A DNA stretch of 64,000 bases from MTP4 sp052056915 (GCF_052056915.1 NZ_CP195119.1:2728001-2792000); one strand, 5' to 3'; numbered from the stretch's first letter, positions 50,191 through 58,935 are shown. The notes: generated from the sequence alone by a model not told the origin. Made by a program: numbers and translations.

Positions 50191-51339
50191 TTACCTTCTC
50201 CTTTTCAGCAGGTAAGCCGTTCCCGTAGCCAGGCCCGCTACTCCGAAACCAAATCCCGGAGCTCCATTTTCTTCTTCTCCGGCAGCTTCCTCCTCTTCTG
50301 CGTCGGGTTCTGCCCCTTCAACTCCCTCTTCCACAGTTACTTCTTCCTCGCCCATCTCTTCTTCGGCCATTCCCTCTTCGCTTATTTCTGTCCCGGGCTC
50401 TGCTTCGGGTACTACCTCTCCCTTTTCGGCAAGGCCATCTTCGTAAGCTTCGGGGTCCAGCCTGTCTTCGAGGACCGGAATTGCTTCAGGGACTTTTGGA
50501 TAAAGTGGGGACCCATCGGTTCCTCCCCCGTTTACGGAATATGGGGAGTCACAAATTCCATTGCTGTTTTCATCGGTACATGTCTCGCTGTAACCCGCAC
50601 CCTCCAGGTCTGCCCAGAAGTTCCCGGCGATGTATGGGCCCCGGACAATGTTCTTTTTGCTTTTGAGGGCTATGTTCCAGAAGTTGTCCTGGTTCCCGGG
50701 ATTTTCTTCGACGTTTTCACTGTTCTTGAAATAATTGTCGTAGATCTGGTTTTCGCTGCTCTCTTCCAGGGAGATTCCGTACCCGTAGTTGTAGGCGATG
50801 ACATTGGTCTGTATGGTATTTTTGCCGGAGGCCTCAAGCCTTATTCCCAGTTCGTTTAAGGAGAGGACATTGCTGCTCACGACGTTCCTGTCCGAATCTT
50901 TCAGGAAAATACCCTGCCCTGTGTTTGAGACTTCGTTATTGCTGACCAGGCAGTTCCCCGCTCCTTCAAGATATATTCCTGTATTTTCAGAGCCGCTAAT
51001 GCCAAACCCGCTGAATGTCACTCTGCCCGTATTTATTTCAACGACATTTTTAGCCGGGTCTGCAGCCTGGATCATGGTGTCCTCCGGGTTCCTTGAGTCG
51101 GACCAGATTTTCAGTTCCTTGTCTACCTTCAGGTTTTCTTCGTACGTTCCGCTTTTTACCAGTATCGTATCTCCCGGATTTGCAGCATCTATGGCTGCCT
51201 GAACTTCCGTGTAGTCTCCTCCCTCCGAGGGGTCTACCATTAACGTTTCAGCAGCACCAGGAAAGCTTGTGCCGATTGTAAGTGTTAACAACAGTATAAT
51301 CCAAAACGTTGGCCTATTCTTTAGTATACCCATTTCCAT
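50191..51339 (-). CDS. Secreted NosD-like beta-helix protein with PGF-CTERM anchor
   Basis: 382 residues. A signal peptide (basic start, IILLLTLTIGTSFPGAAE) is followed by a right-handed parallel beta-helix with NosD-type repeats (NTGIYLEGAGNCLVSNNEV, GIFLKDSDRNVVSSNVL and so on, about residues 50-230). An acidic Glu-rich spacer (about 300-355) leads to the C-terminal GAPGFGFGVAGL hydrophobic span and KRRR. PGF-CTERM ends are processed by archaeosortase A and attached to lipid, so the protein should be displayed at the cell surface. The ligand is unknown. AGGGGA precedes the ATG. Confidence 0.82.
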   Translation of the reverse strand: MEMGILKNRPTFWIILLLTLTIGTSFPGAAETLMVDPSEGGDYTEVQAAIDAANPGDTILVKSGTYEENLKVDKELKIWSDSRNPEDTMIQAADPAKNVVEINTGRVTFSGFGISGSENTGIYLEGAGNCLVSNNEVSNTGQGIFLKDSDRNVVSSNVLSLNELGIRLEASGKNTIQTNVIAYNYGYGISLEESSENQIYDNYFKNSENVEENPGNQDNFWNIALKSKKNIVRGPYIAGNFWADLEGAGYSETCTDENSNGICDSPYSVNGGGTDGSPLYPKVPEAIPVLEDRLDPEAYEDGLAEKGEVVPEAEPGTEISEEGMAEEEMGEEEVTVEEGVEGAEPDAEEEEAAGEEENGAPGFGFGVAGLATGTAYLLKRRR

Positions 51340-51875
51340 ATTTCCCCTATTAATTTCCCTGTCAAGTTATTGTCCAACTTTAAAAATAAGTTGTATTTTC
51401 TTATTGTTCTGGGAAATTATATGCATTTGGAATCAAAATTCCTGAACAGATTTTCTCAAAGTCTTGACTACTTTGCAAAAAAGATCCAGTATGTTTTGGA
51501 CATAGGGTAGAGATATAGGGTAGAAACTGGTTGGGAGAGTAAGAATTAATTTTTAATATATACTGTATATTAGTTCGTAGCTTAATTGGTTGCTACGTTT
51601 AATTGGTTGCTACGTTTAATTGGTTGCTACGTTTAATTGGTTACTACGTTTAATTGGTTGCTACGTTTAATTGGTTGCTACGTTTAATTGGTTGCTACGT
51701 TTAATTGGTTGCTACGTTTAATTGGTTGCTACGTTTAATTGGTTACTACGTTTAATTGGTTGCTACGTTTAATTGGTTGCTACGTTTAATTGGTTGCTAC
51801 GTTTAATTGGTTGCTACGTTTAATTGGTTGCTACGTTTAGTTACCTGTTACGTTTGTCTCATAAGGAGGCTTAAT
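51340..51875 (+). promoter_or_regulatory. RPA gene promoter region and repeat-bearing leader
   Basis: A TATA-containing palindromic stretch AATATATACTGTATATTA lies at 51555-51572, predicting a start near 51595. The following 15-copy 17-bp array would then be transcribed as nearly the whole 5' leader, ending with GGAGG at 51865-51869 before the ATG at 51876. The left part (51340-51540) carries the minus-strand promoter of the NosD-like gene. No other gene seen. Confidence 0.6.
51586..51840. repeat. Tandem repeat, 17 bp x 15, in the probable RPA leader
   Basis: TTGGTTGCTACGTTTAA repeats from 51586 to 51840 in fifteen units; units 4 and 10 have TTGGTTACT and the last ends in TTTAG. Near identity suggests recent expansion. 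The unit length is not a multiple of three. Confidence 0.97.
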
Positions 51876-53435
51876 ATGGATGAAAAAAATGCGCCCCATC
51901 TTGAAGAACTAACCCGGGCGCTTGGAGAAGTTAATAAGAATCGAATCCGGGCAGAGTTTGAAAAACTGCTGGCTTTTCGTGTACCGCCTGAAGTTGCAAA
52001 AGAGAGCATCCTCCGCAAGTTCGGGGGAGTGCAAAGAGCATTGAAGGTAAAGGATCTCTCTGCTAATCTTAAGAGTTTTGAAATTACGGGCAGGATCCTC
52101 GAGCTTAATGAAAAGATTCTCCACCCGCGGGAAAGAGATGGGGAAGAGGTTCGGGGGGTAGTCCAGGAGGAGCCCCGGGGCGAGAGAGGGGGCAGTTCCG
52201 GGGAAGGGGATGGAGTGTCCCCGGAAAAGGGCCGGAAAGGTTCTTCAAAGCTCTATACAGGGGTCTTTGCGGACGAGACCGGGTCAATTCTCTTTTCTTC
52301 CTGGAAGGAACTCCCTCCTGCAGGGGAGGTAATCCGGGTCCGAAATGCCTATACCCGGCTCTGGCAGAACAGGATCAGGCTAAATATAGGGGACCATTCC
52401 TCAGTATCAAAACTGCCGGATTCCATCCTCCCTTCCCTTTCCGAACTTGCTCGGACCCCTGAGAAAAAACTGGGTGAGATCGGGGCTGTGGACTTTTCGG
52501 TAAGCACCGTTGCCTGCGTCCTCCAGCTTTCCCATAGGGAGGTGATGGTCAGGGGCAGGCAGTGCCGTGTGATTTCCGGGGTTCTGGCAGACGAGACCGC
52601 AAGGCTCCCGTTCACGGCCTGGGTGGAACTTCCGGGGATTGATATCGGGAGCATCATCCGCCTGGAAGAAGCTCAGGTCCGAATGTTCAAAGGGGTGCCT
52701 TCGGTCAATATCCTGAAGGGGACCGGAGTTTCAAAACCAGGGCCTGAAGGTGCTGAAAAACTGGCTTTTACTTTTGAATCCGTGAAGACGGCTCCTATCC
52801 CCCTGAAAATGGAAGAGGTCGCTTCAAGGGACGGCATGTTTGATGTGGCCATAGTGGGAAATGTGATCTCTGTCAAGCCGGGTTCAGGGATAATTTCCCG
52901 CTGCCCCGAATGTGGGAGAGTGGTCCAGAAAGGAAGCTGCCGGGTACACGGTAAGGTGGATGGAGTACGGGATATGCGAATCAAAGCAGTGCTGGACGAC
53001 GGGACGGAGGCAGTATCAGTTATGTTTTCCAGGGAACTTGCGGAAATGATTTACGGAAAAACCCTTGAAGAGGCAGAGGCACTCATGTTCTCTGACATCT
53101 CAAAAGACGCTGTTTACGAAGACCTGCGAAGGATCCTTACGGGCCGCTACCTCGCAGTCCGCGGAAATGCCTCGAAAAACGAGTACGGAGTCTCTTTTGT
53201 TGCCGAGAGTGTCTGGGTGCCGGAAGCCGACCTTGCGGTCCGGGTCGTGGAACTGCTGCACAGGCTCGACTTACTTGGGACTGAAAAAGCTCAAGGGTTG
53301 GAAGCCCGAATCCCGGAGGACCGTGGACAGTATCCTGGTAATGAGGGATCTGGTCCAGAGGACTGCGGGCAGGACCATGGGCAGGACCCTGATTCCAAAA
53401 CCGCGGATTCCACAGGAGGCCGGAGCTTTGCTTAA
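51876..53435 (+). CDS. Replication protein A (RPA) single-stranded DNA-binding protein
   Basis: 519 residues from the ATG at 51876 with GGAGG 6 bases upstream. At least two OB folds are evident (for example SKLYTGVFADETGSILFSSW and RQCRVISGVLADETARLPFT, with the shared VxADET-x-x-x-x-F-x-x-W motif). They are followed by a zinc-finger segment CPECGRVVQKGSCRVHG near residue 342 and a further OB-like C-terminal part. Methanosarcina has several RPAs; this multi-OB plus zinc finger form resembles RPA2/RPA3-like proteins, but which one is uncertain. It binds ssDNA in replication and repair. The stop overlaps the next gene by 8 bases. Confidence 0.85.
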   Translation: MDEKNAPHLEELTRALGEVNKNRIRAEFEKLLAFRVPPEVAKESILRKFGGVQRALKVKDLSANLKSFEITGRILELNEKILHPRERDGEEVRGVVQEEPRGERGGSSGEGDGVSPEKGRKGSSKLYTGVFADETGSILFSSWKELPPAGEVIRVRNAYTRLWQNRIRLNIGDHSSVSKLPDSILPSLSELARTPEKKLGEIGAVDFSVSTVACVLQLSHREVMVRGRQCRVISGVLADETARLPFTAWVELPGIDIGSIIRLEEAQVRMFKGVPSVNILKGTGVSKPGPEGAEKLAFTFESVKTAPIPLKMEEVASRDGMFDVAIVGNVISVKPGSGIISRCPECGRVVQKGSCRVHGKVDGVRDMRIKAVLDDGTEAVSVMFSRELAEMIYGKTLEEAEALMFSDISKDAVYEDLRRILTGRYLAVRGNASKNEYGVSFVAESVWVPEADLAVRVVELLHRLDLLGTEKAQGLEARIPEDRGQYPGNEGSGPEDCGQDHGQDPDSKTADSTGGRSFA

Positions 53436-54306
53436 GCGGGAAGTTGCAAAAAGGGTTTTTGCAAGGGAGTTTGAGGCTTGCAGGGCTCTCGAAATGCCTG
53501 TCCGTGCAGGGGAGAAAAAAGCTTCCTCAGGGGATTTGAAAACCCCCAATTTACTCCTCAGCCCCTCGGGCCTTGTCCTCAACCGGGTCTTCGTGGTTGG
53601 CGTGATAACCGAGCTTGACTGTGTCGGGGCACAAAACGAGATGTGGAAGGCGCGGATTGTCGATCTTACAGGGGCTTTTACCGTATACGCCGGGCAGTAT
53701 CAGCCCGAGGCTTCCATTTTCTTTTCGACGGTAGAAATCCCGGCATTCATTGCTCTGACGGGAAAAGCCCGCATCTATGAGCCTGAGCCGGGCTCTGTAT
53801 TTGTCTCGGTCCGGGCTGAGGAAGTGAACGTTGTAGACGAGGAAATTCGCAACAGGTGGGTTGTGGATACCGCAGAACAGACCGTTGAGAGGCTTGAAGC
53901 TTTTTCGGATGCCGTGGTAAGCGGATACCGGGATGAAGAACTCCGGGGATACCTGCTAGAAAAAGGAGTGTCCCGGGAACTTGCAGAAGGAATTTCCCTG
54001 GCCCTTGAAAGGGCGCGTGCCCCTGAAGAATTTGCGAAACTGCTCGGGGTATCCGTAAAAGAAGCCCTTCAGGCTCTTGAATTTGATTCGGAGAACTCTT
54101 CAGGGGCCGACGGGGACCGGAAGGAATTTGTGCTTGAACTCCTGCGGGAAATGGACGAGGGTAAGGGTGTTGATTACGCCGCTTTTCTGGAAGTTGCGGT
54201 GTCCAGGGGGGTTCCTGAAGAGCTCGTTGAAGATGTGATTCGTTCTCTCTTTGCAGGCGGGCAGTGTTACGAACCCAGGATTGGGATTATCAGGCTGGTG
54301 GGTTAA
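53428..54306 (+). CDS. RPA-associated protein (COG3390-type OB protein)
   Basis: 292 residues from a TTG at 53428, chosen because GGAGG at 53415-53419 has correct spacing and the family start KREVAKRVFAREF immediately follows; the ORF upstream of it is a shadow of the RPA frame. One OB domain is visible (NRVFVVGVITELDCVG, MWKARIVDLTGAFTVYAGQY), then a helical C-terminus with a wHTH-like end (DRKEFVLELLREMDEGKG). These proteins are always encoded beside archaeal RPA and are thought to bind it. The 8-base overlap indicates translational coupling. Confidence 0.85.
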   Translation: MLKREVAKRVFAREFEACRALEMPVRAGEKKASSGDLKTPNLLLSPSGLVLNRVFVVGVITELDCVGAQNEMWKARIVDLTGAFTVYAGQYQPEASIFFSTVEIPAFIALTGKARIYEPEPGSVFVSVRAEEVNVVDEEIRNRWVVDTAEQTVERLEAFSDAVVSGYRDEELRGYLLEKGVSRELAEGISLALERARAPEEFAKLLGVSVKEALQALEFDSENSSGADGDRKEFVLELLREMDEGKGVDYAAFLEVAVSRGVPEELVEDVIRSLFAGGQCYEPRIGIIRLVG

Positions 54307-54470
54307 CCTTATATGCGCGAAAACCCGCATAAGGGACAAAAATCTGTCTGAGGATTAAAGCTGCATAAGCTTGATAATGCTTAAGTGTGATTAGGTCGAT
54401 GATATTCATTGTCAAAATTTGACTATTCATTCTTACTGTATTTTACTGTATTCATCTGGAGAAAATTATT

Positions 54471-56042
54471 ATGAAAGTATTGGTCAGTGACTCATTATCT
54501 TCCGAAGGTCTGGATATTCTGAAGGAGCATTTCACGGTTGACGTATCCACCGGGCTTTCCGAGGACGAACTGGTGGAAAAGATCAAAGATTTCGATGCCC
54601 TTGTCATACGCAGTGGTACTCAGGTCACCCAGCGTGTGATCGAGGCTGCTGACAACCTGAAGATTGTCGGAAGGGCCGGGGTCGGAGTCGACAACGTCGA
54701 TGTGGATGCGGCTACCAAAAAAGGGATCATTGTGGCAAACGCCCCTGAAGGAAACATGATCTCTGCCGCAGAACACACCATCGCCATGATGATGTCAATG
54801 TCCCGGAACATCCCTCAGGCCAACGCTTCCCTGAAAGCCAGGGAATGGAACAGGAAGAAGTTCATGGGTGTTGAGGTTAAAGGCAAGATCCTGGGTGTTA
54901 TCGGACTTGGCAGGATCGGGTCCGAGGTCGCGAAAAGGGCTTCTGGTATGGAAATGACCCTGCTCGGGTATGATCCCTTCATTTCCGAGAAGCGTGCCGA
55001 AGAACTCGGCGTCAGGCTGTGCACCGTAAATGAGATCGCAGAAGAAGCTGACTATATCACCGTACACACTCCCCTCATTAAGGAAACCCGGAATATCCTT
55101 GACGATGAGCAGTTTGCCCTGATGAAGGAAGGAGTCCGGATCATCAACTGTGCCAGGGGCGGAATCATCAGCGAAGAGGCTCTTGCAAGAGCCCTGGAAA
55201 GTGGGAAGGTCGCAGGGGCAGCTTTTGACGTTTTTATCAACGAACCGCCTTTTGACAGTCCTCTCATGAACTTTGACAACGTGATCTTAACCCCGCACCT
55301 TGGAGCCTCCACCGAGGAAGCTCAGGTCAATGTAGCAGTGGATATTGCTCACGAAGTTATTTCGGTCCTGCAGGGTGGGTCCGCCAGAAACGCTATCAAT
55401 ATTCCTTCCGTCAAGCCCGAGGCTATGGCGGTCCTTGCTCCCTACATCCGGCTTGCTGAGATCATGGGAAAGATCGCAGGGCAGCTTATGGACGGCAGCT
55501 ACGAAAAGGTGGAAATCGGGTACAACGGGGAAATCTCCGGGAAAGATACCAGGCCCCTTACGGTTTCTGCCCTGAAAGGTCTGCTTGAAATGGCACTTGG
55601 CGCAGGGGTCAACTACGTTAACGCTCCCGCTCTTGCCAAGTCCAGGAAGATTGCGGTGGTCGAAAGCAAGTCCGAATCCGCAGAAGAATACTCTTCCACC
55701 ATAAGTATCCGTTTGATCAGGGGAGAAGACGTCAAGCTGGTCACAGGAACCGTTGTCGGGGACGAGCCGAAGATCGTTGCTGTGGACGGGGATAGGGTCG
55801 ACATCTTCCCGGCAGGGCGCATGATCTTTGCCAAGCACATCAACAGGCCTAACGTGATCGGTCCCTGCTGTATCGTGCTCGGCAAGAATAATATCAACAT
55901 TTCTGGCATGCAGGTCGGAAGGGTAGAAGTCGGAGGCACCACCCTGATGGCTCTCAATGTTGACGGCGACGTGCCTGACGACATTCTGGATGAGCTCAGG
56001 CAGGTCTCCGGAATCATCGATGCTAAACTTGTCGTGCTCTGA
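54471..56042 (+). CDS. serA: D-3-phosphoglycerate dehydrogenase
   Basis: 523 residues. NAD-binding motif VIGLGRIGSEVAKRA (around 145-159), the catalytic Arg in NCARGGIISEEAL, Glu in FINEPPFDSPL and His in LTPHLGASTEEAQ. The protein then continues into the intervening ASB-like domain and a C-terminal ACT domain (IGPCCIVLGKNNINISGMQVG), which usually binds serine for feedback control. It oxidises 3-phosphoglycerate in serine synthesis. The gene has its own upstream gap of about 160 bases with no strong ribosome site (GGAGAAAATT at 54459-54468 is the best). Confidence 0.95.
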   Translation: MKVLVSDSLSSEGLDILKEHFTVDVSTGLSEDELVEKIKDFDALVIRSGTQVTQRVIEAADNLKIVGRAGVGVDNVDVDAATKKGIIVANAPEGNMISAAEHTIAMMMSMSRNIPQANASLKAREWNRKKFMGVEVKGKILGVIGLGRIGSEVAKRASGMEMTLLGYDPFISEKRAEELGVRLCTVNEIAEEADYITVHTPLIKETRNILDDEQFALMKEGVRIINCARGGIISEEALARALESGKVAGAAFDVFINEPPFDSPLMNFDNVILTPHLGASTEEAQVNVAVDIAHEVISVLQGGSARNAINIPSVKPEAMAVLAPYIRLAEIMGKIAGQLMDGSYEKVEIGYNGEISGKDTRPLTVSALKGLLEMALGAGVNYVNAPALAKSRKIAVVESKSESAEEYSSTISIRLIRGEDVKLVTGTVVGDEPKIVAVDGDRVDIFPAGRMIFAKHINRPNVIGPCCIVLGKNNINISGMQVGRVEVGGTTLMALNVDGDVPDDILDELRQVSGIIDAKLVVL

Positions 56043-56164
56043 GTCTTTCGGTCCTGAGTAAATATGTGTCCCAAAAAACGATTTGTTCCGGCACGGGCTC
56101 AAAACTGTGGGGGGTCTGTGCCAGGGGCACCTTTACTTTATCCGGGTGCTCCTTTCAGGCGGAG

Positions 56165-56240
56165 CCTTCCGGAACACTTCCAGTCAGAACACTTCTATTC
56201 GGAACATTTCCATTCGGAACACTTCCCTTTTGATAATTTC
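56165..56240. repeat. Short degenerate repeats, about 15 bp x 5
   Basis: CGGAACACTTCCATT-like units occur about five times between serA and the DUF2240 gene. No gene in the remainder of that 270-base gap. Confidence 0.7.
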
Positions 56241-56312
56241 TCGACCGAAACATCCTTGCCCGTAATATTCCCCTATCAAAAAATTTCTTGTCCGAATCCG
56301 GGGGTTCAGTGA

Positions 56313-56855
56313 ATGGAAGACCTCAAACGTGCGGTTTCGGCTCCTTTTAAGAAAAACCTGGCACCTTCTCTTCCGGTGAAGGATTTCGAGTTTTCCCTTG
56401 CTTTTGACCTGAAGTGGTTTTCCCCGAAGACAGCTTCCAAGGTAAAAGAGCTGGCTCTTGATATGGGACTTCTTTCCCTGAAAGACGGCAAGCTTTCCCC
56501 CGGGTTTGATGTAGACACTGTCAGGCTCCCTCACTCGTTCAAACCTGCGGAGGATTTCCTGCAGAGGCTTGAGTGCCTGGCAAGTTCCTGCAACTCCGAA
56601 AAGCTCTCTTCCGAATGTTCTTCTAATACATCGGAAGGTCTCGACTTCGAACATATCCTCGAATTTGTCTCCGCCAACACTTGCTTGAATAAACAGACTC
56701 TGGCTTCGGAAGTCAATTCCATGCAGGACCGGCTTTCCTATATGGTGGACATCCGGGTCGTAGCCCTGATTGTTGCCCGGAAGTTCGGGTGCGACATCGA
56801 ATCGATTTTCGAAAAGGTTTCGGTGGAAGTTCTCGGCCTTCCTGATTGCGTATGA
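56313..56855 (+). CDS. DUF2240 family protein
   Basis: 180 residues. LKRAVSAPFKKNLAPSLP, then FSLAFDLKWFSPKTASKVKEL and LALDMGLLSLKDGKLSPGFD match the archaeal DUF2240 family, a helical, possibly wHTH-containing protein of unknown function. A Ser/Cys-rich stretch (CLASSCNSEKLSSECSSN) splits it from a second helical part with MVDIRVVALIVARKFGCD. It sits directly upstream of the ribosomal protein cluster with a 190-base gap, as is common in Methanosarcina-type genomes. Confidence 0.75.
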   Translation: MEDLKRAVSAPFKKNLAPSLPVKDFEFSLAFDLKWFSPKTASKVKELALDMGLLSLKDGKLSPGFDVDTVRLPHSFKPAEDFLQRLECLASSCNSEKLSSECSSNTSEGLDFEHILEFVSANTCLNKQTLASEVNSMQDRLSYMVDIRVVALIVARKFGCDIESIFEKVSVEVLGLPDCV

Positions 56856-57045
56856 GGATTACGCATAATCTTTATGTACTAGGAATGTTATTCACACCAT
56901 ACCAATTCCAATTAATCGTTTGATCTTTAATCTACTGGTCCGAGGCTTTTGCTTTTTGGGCGGTAGTTATTGATGTGTTCGAACGCGATAGAGGGTTTTT
57001 CCCGCGTGAGTAAGATTTGGTATTAATCTTGCGGAGGAACATACA
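56856..57045 (+). promoter_or_regulatory. Promoter and structured leader of the rpl18e operon
   Basis: TATA candidates: AATCTTTATGTACT near 56868 and a weaker one near 56925. The leader holds GGG-TTTTT-CCC flanked by CGCG (56983-57006) and a hairpin AAGATT-N7-AATCTT at 57012-57030 that ends two bases before GGAGG (57033-57037). Such a stem beside the ribosome site could allow autogenous control of ribosomal protein synthesis; this is inference. Confidence 0.45.
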
Positions 57046-57426
57046 TTGGGTAAAAATTCACTGGTAAAAGTTACAAGAAAAACAAATCCAAGAATCGTTT
57101 CCCTGATTCTTACCCTGAAGGAGATTGCCAACATAGAGGGCGCTCCTATCTGGAAAGATATTGCGAAACGCCTTGAAATGCCGTCCAGGAACTATGCGGC
57201 TGTGAACGTGAGCAAGATCAACAGGCATTCGGCTGCGGATGATGTCCTGCTTATCCCCGGGAAAGTCCTGGCTGCAGGGCTTCTGGACCATCCGGTAACT
57301 GTTGCTGCACTGAACTTCAGTGTTGCGGCCGAAGATAAAATTACCGAAGCTGGTGGCAGGTGCCTTAGTATCGAAGAGATCGTAGAAGCAAATCCGAGAG
57401 GGTCCGGGATCCGGATTTTCCGCTGA
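57046..57426 (+). CDS. rpl18e: Ribosomal protein L18e
   Basis: 126 residues from a TTG start with GGAGG 8 bases upstream. KTNPRIVSLILTLKEIAN, APIWKDIAKRL, and the C-terminal GRCLSIEEIVEANPRGSGIRI are those of archaeal L18e (uL15-related large-subunit protein). First gene of the order rpl18e-rpl13-rps9-rpoN-tRNA-rpoK-rps2 conserved in euryarchaea. rpl13 follows after 10 bases. Confidence 0.96.
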   Translation: MGKNSLVKVTRKTNPRIVSLILTLKEIANIEGAPIWKDIAKRLEMPSRNYAAVNVSKINRHSAADDVLLIPGKVLAAGLLDHPVTVAALNFSVAAEDKITEAGGRCLSIEEIVEANPRGSGIRIFR

Positions 57427-57436
57427 GGTGTTGAAG

Positions 57437-57859
57437 ATGACGATTATCGATGCAAATGGGCTTATTCTGGGGCGTCTTGCAAGTACGGTTGCAAAACAAC
57501 TGCTTTCTGGAGACGAAAAGGTATATATTGTGAATGCCGAAAAAGCCGTGGTCTCGGGTTCAAAGGCAACAACTCTTAAGGAATACCGGGAATCCCGGGA
57601 CAGAGGTTCCCGAGAATTCGGGCCTTACTTCCCGAAGCGCCCAGACCGCATTATGAAGCGGACTATCCGTGGCATGCTGCCCTACAAGAGGGCAAGAGGC
57701 AGGGACGCAATGTCCAGGCTCAAGGTCTATGTGGGTGTCCCCGCAGAACTTGCGGGTGCTGAAACGATTACCCTCGAGAATGCTAATATGAACCGTCTGA
57801 GTTCTAACAAATACATAGAGCTTGGTGACGTGAGCCTGAAGCTGGGTGCAAAATTCTAA
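57437..57859 (+). CDS. rpl13: Ribosomal protein L13
   Basis: 140 residues from the ATG at 57437 with GAGGTG at 57425-57430; three upstream in-frame codons (MLK) are not needed. IDANGLILGRLASTVAKQLL, and PKRPDRIMKRTIRGMLPYKRARGRDA, are the archaeal uL13 signatures. It binds 23S rRNA early in assembly. rps9 follows 13 bases later, as in many archaeal and bacterial operons. Confidence 0.96.
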   Translation: MTIIDANGLILGRLASTVAKQLLSGDEKVYIVNAEKAVVSGSKATTLKEYRESRDRGSREFGPYFPKRPDRIMKRTIRGMLPYKRARGRDAMSRLKVYVGVPAELAGAETITLENANMNRLSSNKYIELGDVSLKLGAKF

Positions 57860-57872
57860 AGGGTGAGTCTTC

Positions 57873-58277
57873 ATGGTTAAAGTAGTTAATTCATCTGGAA
57901 AGCACAAAACCGCAACCGCACGTGCAACAGTCAAGAAAGGTACAGGTAAGGTCAGGATCAATAAGGTCCCCGTCGAGCTTTATACCCCTGAGCTTTCAAA
58001 AGTGAAAGTCTCGGAGCCTCTGATGATTGCAGGGGAAGATGTAGTCTCCGGGATTGATATCAATGTGTATGTTCAGGGCGGTGGAATCATTGGCCAGGCA
58101 AACGCGGTCAGGACCGCAGTTGCAAGGGGCATTGTCGAATGGACCAATGATACTACTATCAGAGACAACTTCGCAGCCTATGATCGCAATTTGCTTGTAA
58201 GCGATTCCAGGCAGAAGGAATCCAAGAACTTTGGTGGGCCTGGAGCAAGGTCTAAATATCAGAAGTCTTACAGGTAA
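57873..58277 (+). CDS. rps9: Ribosomal protein S9
   Basis: 134 residues. GKHKTATARATVKKGTGKVR near the N-terminus, VQGGGIIGQANAVRTAVAR in the middle and the basic end GGPGARSKYQKSYR, which in S9 reaches into the ribosomal P site. GGGTGAG precedes the ATG. It is followed by rpoN with 8 bases between. Confidence 0.97.
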   Translation: MVKVVNSSGKHKTATARATVKKGTGKVRINKVPVELYTPELSKVKVSEPLMIAGEDVVSGIDINVYVQGGGIIGQANAVRTAVARGIVEWTNDTTIRDNFAAYDRNLLVSDSRQKESKNFGGPGARSKYQKSYR

Positions 58278-58285
58278 GGACTATT

Positions 58286-58474
58286 ATGATCCCAGTCCGA
58301 TGTTTCTCATGTGGTAAAGTAATCTCAAACTATTGGGACGAGTACAAGAGGCGCGTCGACGGCGGAGAGGACAAGGCCGCAGTACTGGATGATCTTGGGA
58401 TCACCCGCTACTGCTGCCGCAGAATGTTCCTCAGTCACGTTGAACTTGTTGACGTACTTTCACCATACCAGTAA
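58286..58474 (+). CDS. rpoN: RNA polymerase subunit N (Rpb10-like)
   Basis: 62 residues with the zinc-bundle signature MIPVRCFSCGKVI and TRYCCRRMFLSHVEL, exactly as in archaeal RpoN and eukaryotic Rpb10. It bridges the RpoD/RpoL platform of RNA polymerase. Its TAA stop (58472-58474) is directly followed by the first base of tRNA-Pro, so processing of the joint transcript would have to cut right at the stop codon. Confidence 0.97.
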   Translation: MIPVRCFSCGKVISNYWDEYKRRVDGGEDKAAVLDDLGITRYCCRRMFLSHVELVDVLSPYQ

Positions 58475-58549
58475 GGGACCGTAGGGTAGCCTGGCCCATC
58501 CTTCGGCGTTCGGGACGCCGGTACCTGAGTTCAAATCTCAGCGGTCCCA
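58475..58549 (+). tRNA. tRNA-Pro (anticodon CGG) embedded in the ribosomal operon
   Basis: A 75-nt cloverleaf: acceptor GGGACCG/CGGTCCC, D-arm GGGT/ATCC, anticodon stem CGGCG/CGCCG with loop TTCGGGA (anticodon CGG), T-arm with TTCAAAT loop, discriminator A, no CCA, no intron. It begins at the base after the rpoN stop. T-arm and acceptor closely resemble the tRNA-Pro(GGG) at 10612. Confidence 0.94.
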
Positions 58550-58662
58550 TTTCCCTATTTTTTAGGGTGCTGGTTTACAGGCTTGTGCTGAAATCTTCAA
58601 ACTTATCATGATTCTAAATTATTGAAATTCATCGGAGCGTTTTTAAGTCTTAAGGTGATCAG

Positions 58663-58845
58663 TTGGGCAAGGAAAAGTATACCCGGTTCGAAAGTGCACG
58701 CATAATAGGTGCCAGATCATTGCAAATTGCTATGGGGGCTCCTGTCCTGATTGAGGACGACGGGCGTATGGACGCTTTGAGCGTCTCTTTGGCAGAGTTG
58801 GATGCCGGAATTATCCCTATCACTGTTAAACGGAAAGTCAGTTGA
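58663..58845 (+). CDS. rpoK: RNA polymerase subunit K (Rpb6-like)
   Basis: 60 residues from a TTG start with AAGGTGAT at 58652-58659. YTRFESARIIGARSLQIAMGAP is the conserved RpoK/omega motif, followed by the short C-terminal PITVKRKVS. It stabilises the clamp of RNA polymerase. Located between tRNA-Pro and rps2 as in related euryarchaea. Confidence 0.96.
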   Translation: MGKEKYTRFESARIIGARSLQIAMGAPVLIEDDGRMDALSVSLAELDAGIIPITVKRKVS

Positions 58846-58935
58846 AAACGTCATGGGATTTATTTTCAGATTCTGAATGTTTTAACACTGATATATCGAA
58901 TGTTTTAATGTTGATCTATATTATGAGGTGACTTA

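Noticed and set aside
51807..51875. N-terminal extension of RPA into the 17-bp repeats
   Set aside because: The residues are repeat translation, and GGAGG with a well-spaced ATG occurs at 51876.
53065..53427. Longer N-terminus for the RPA-associated protein
   Set aside because: This part overlaps the RPA coding sequence out of frame; GGAGG plus TTG at 53428 marks the true start.
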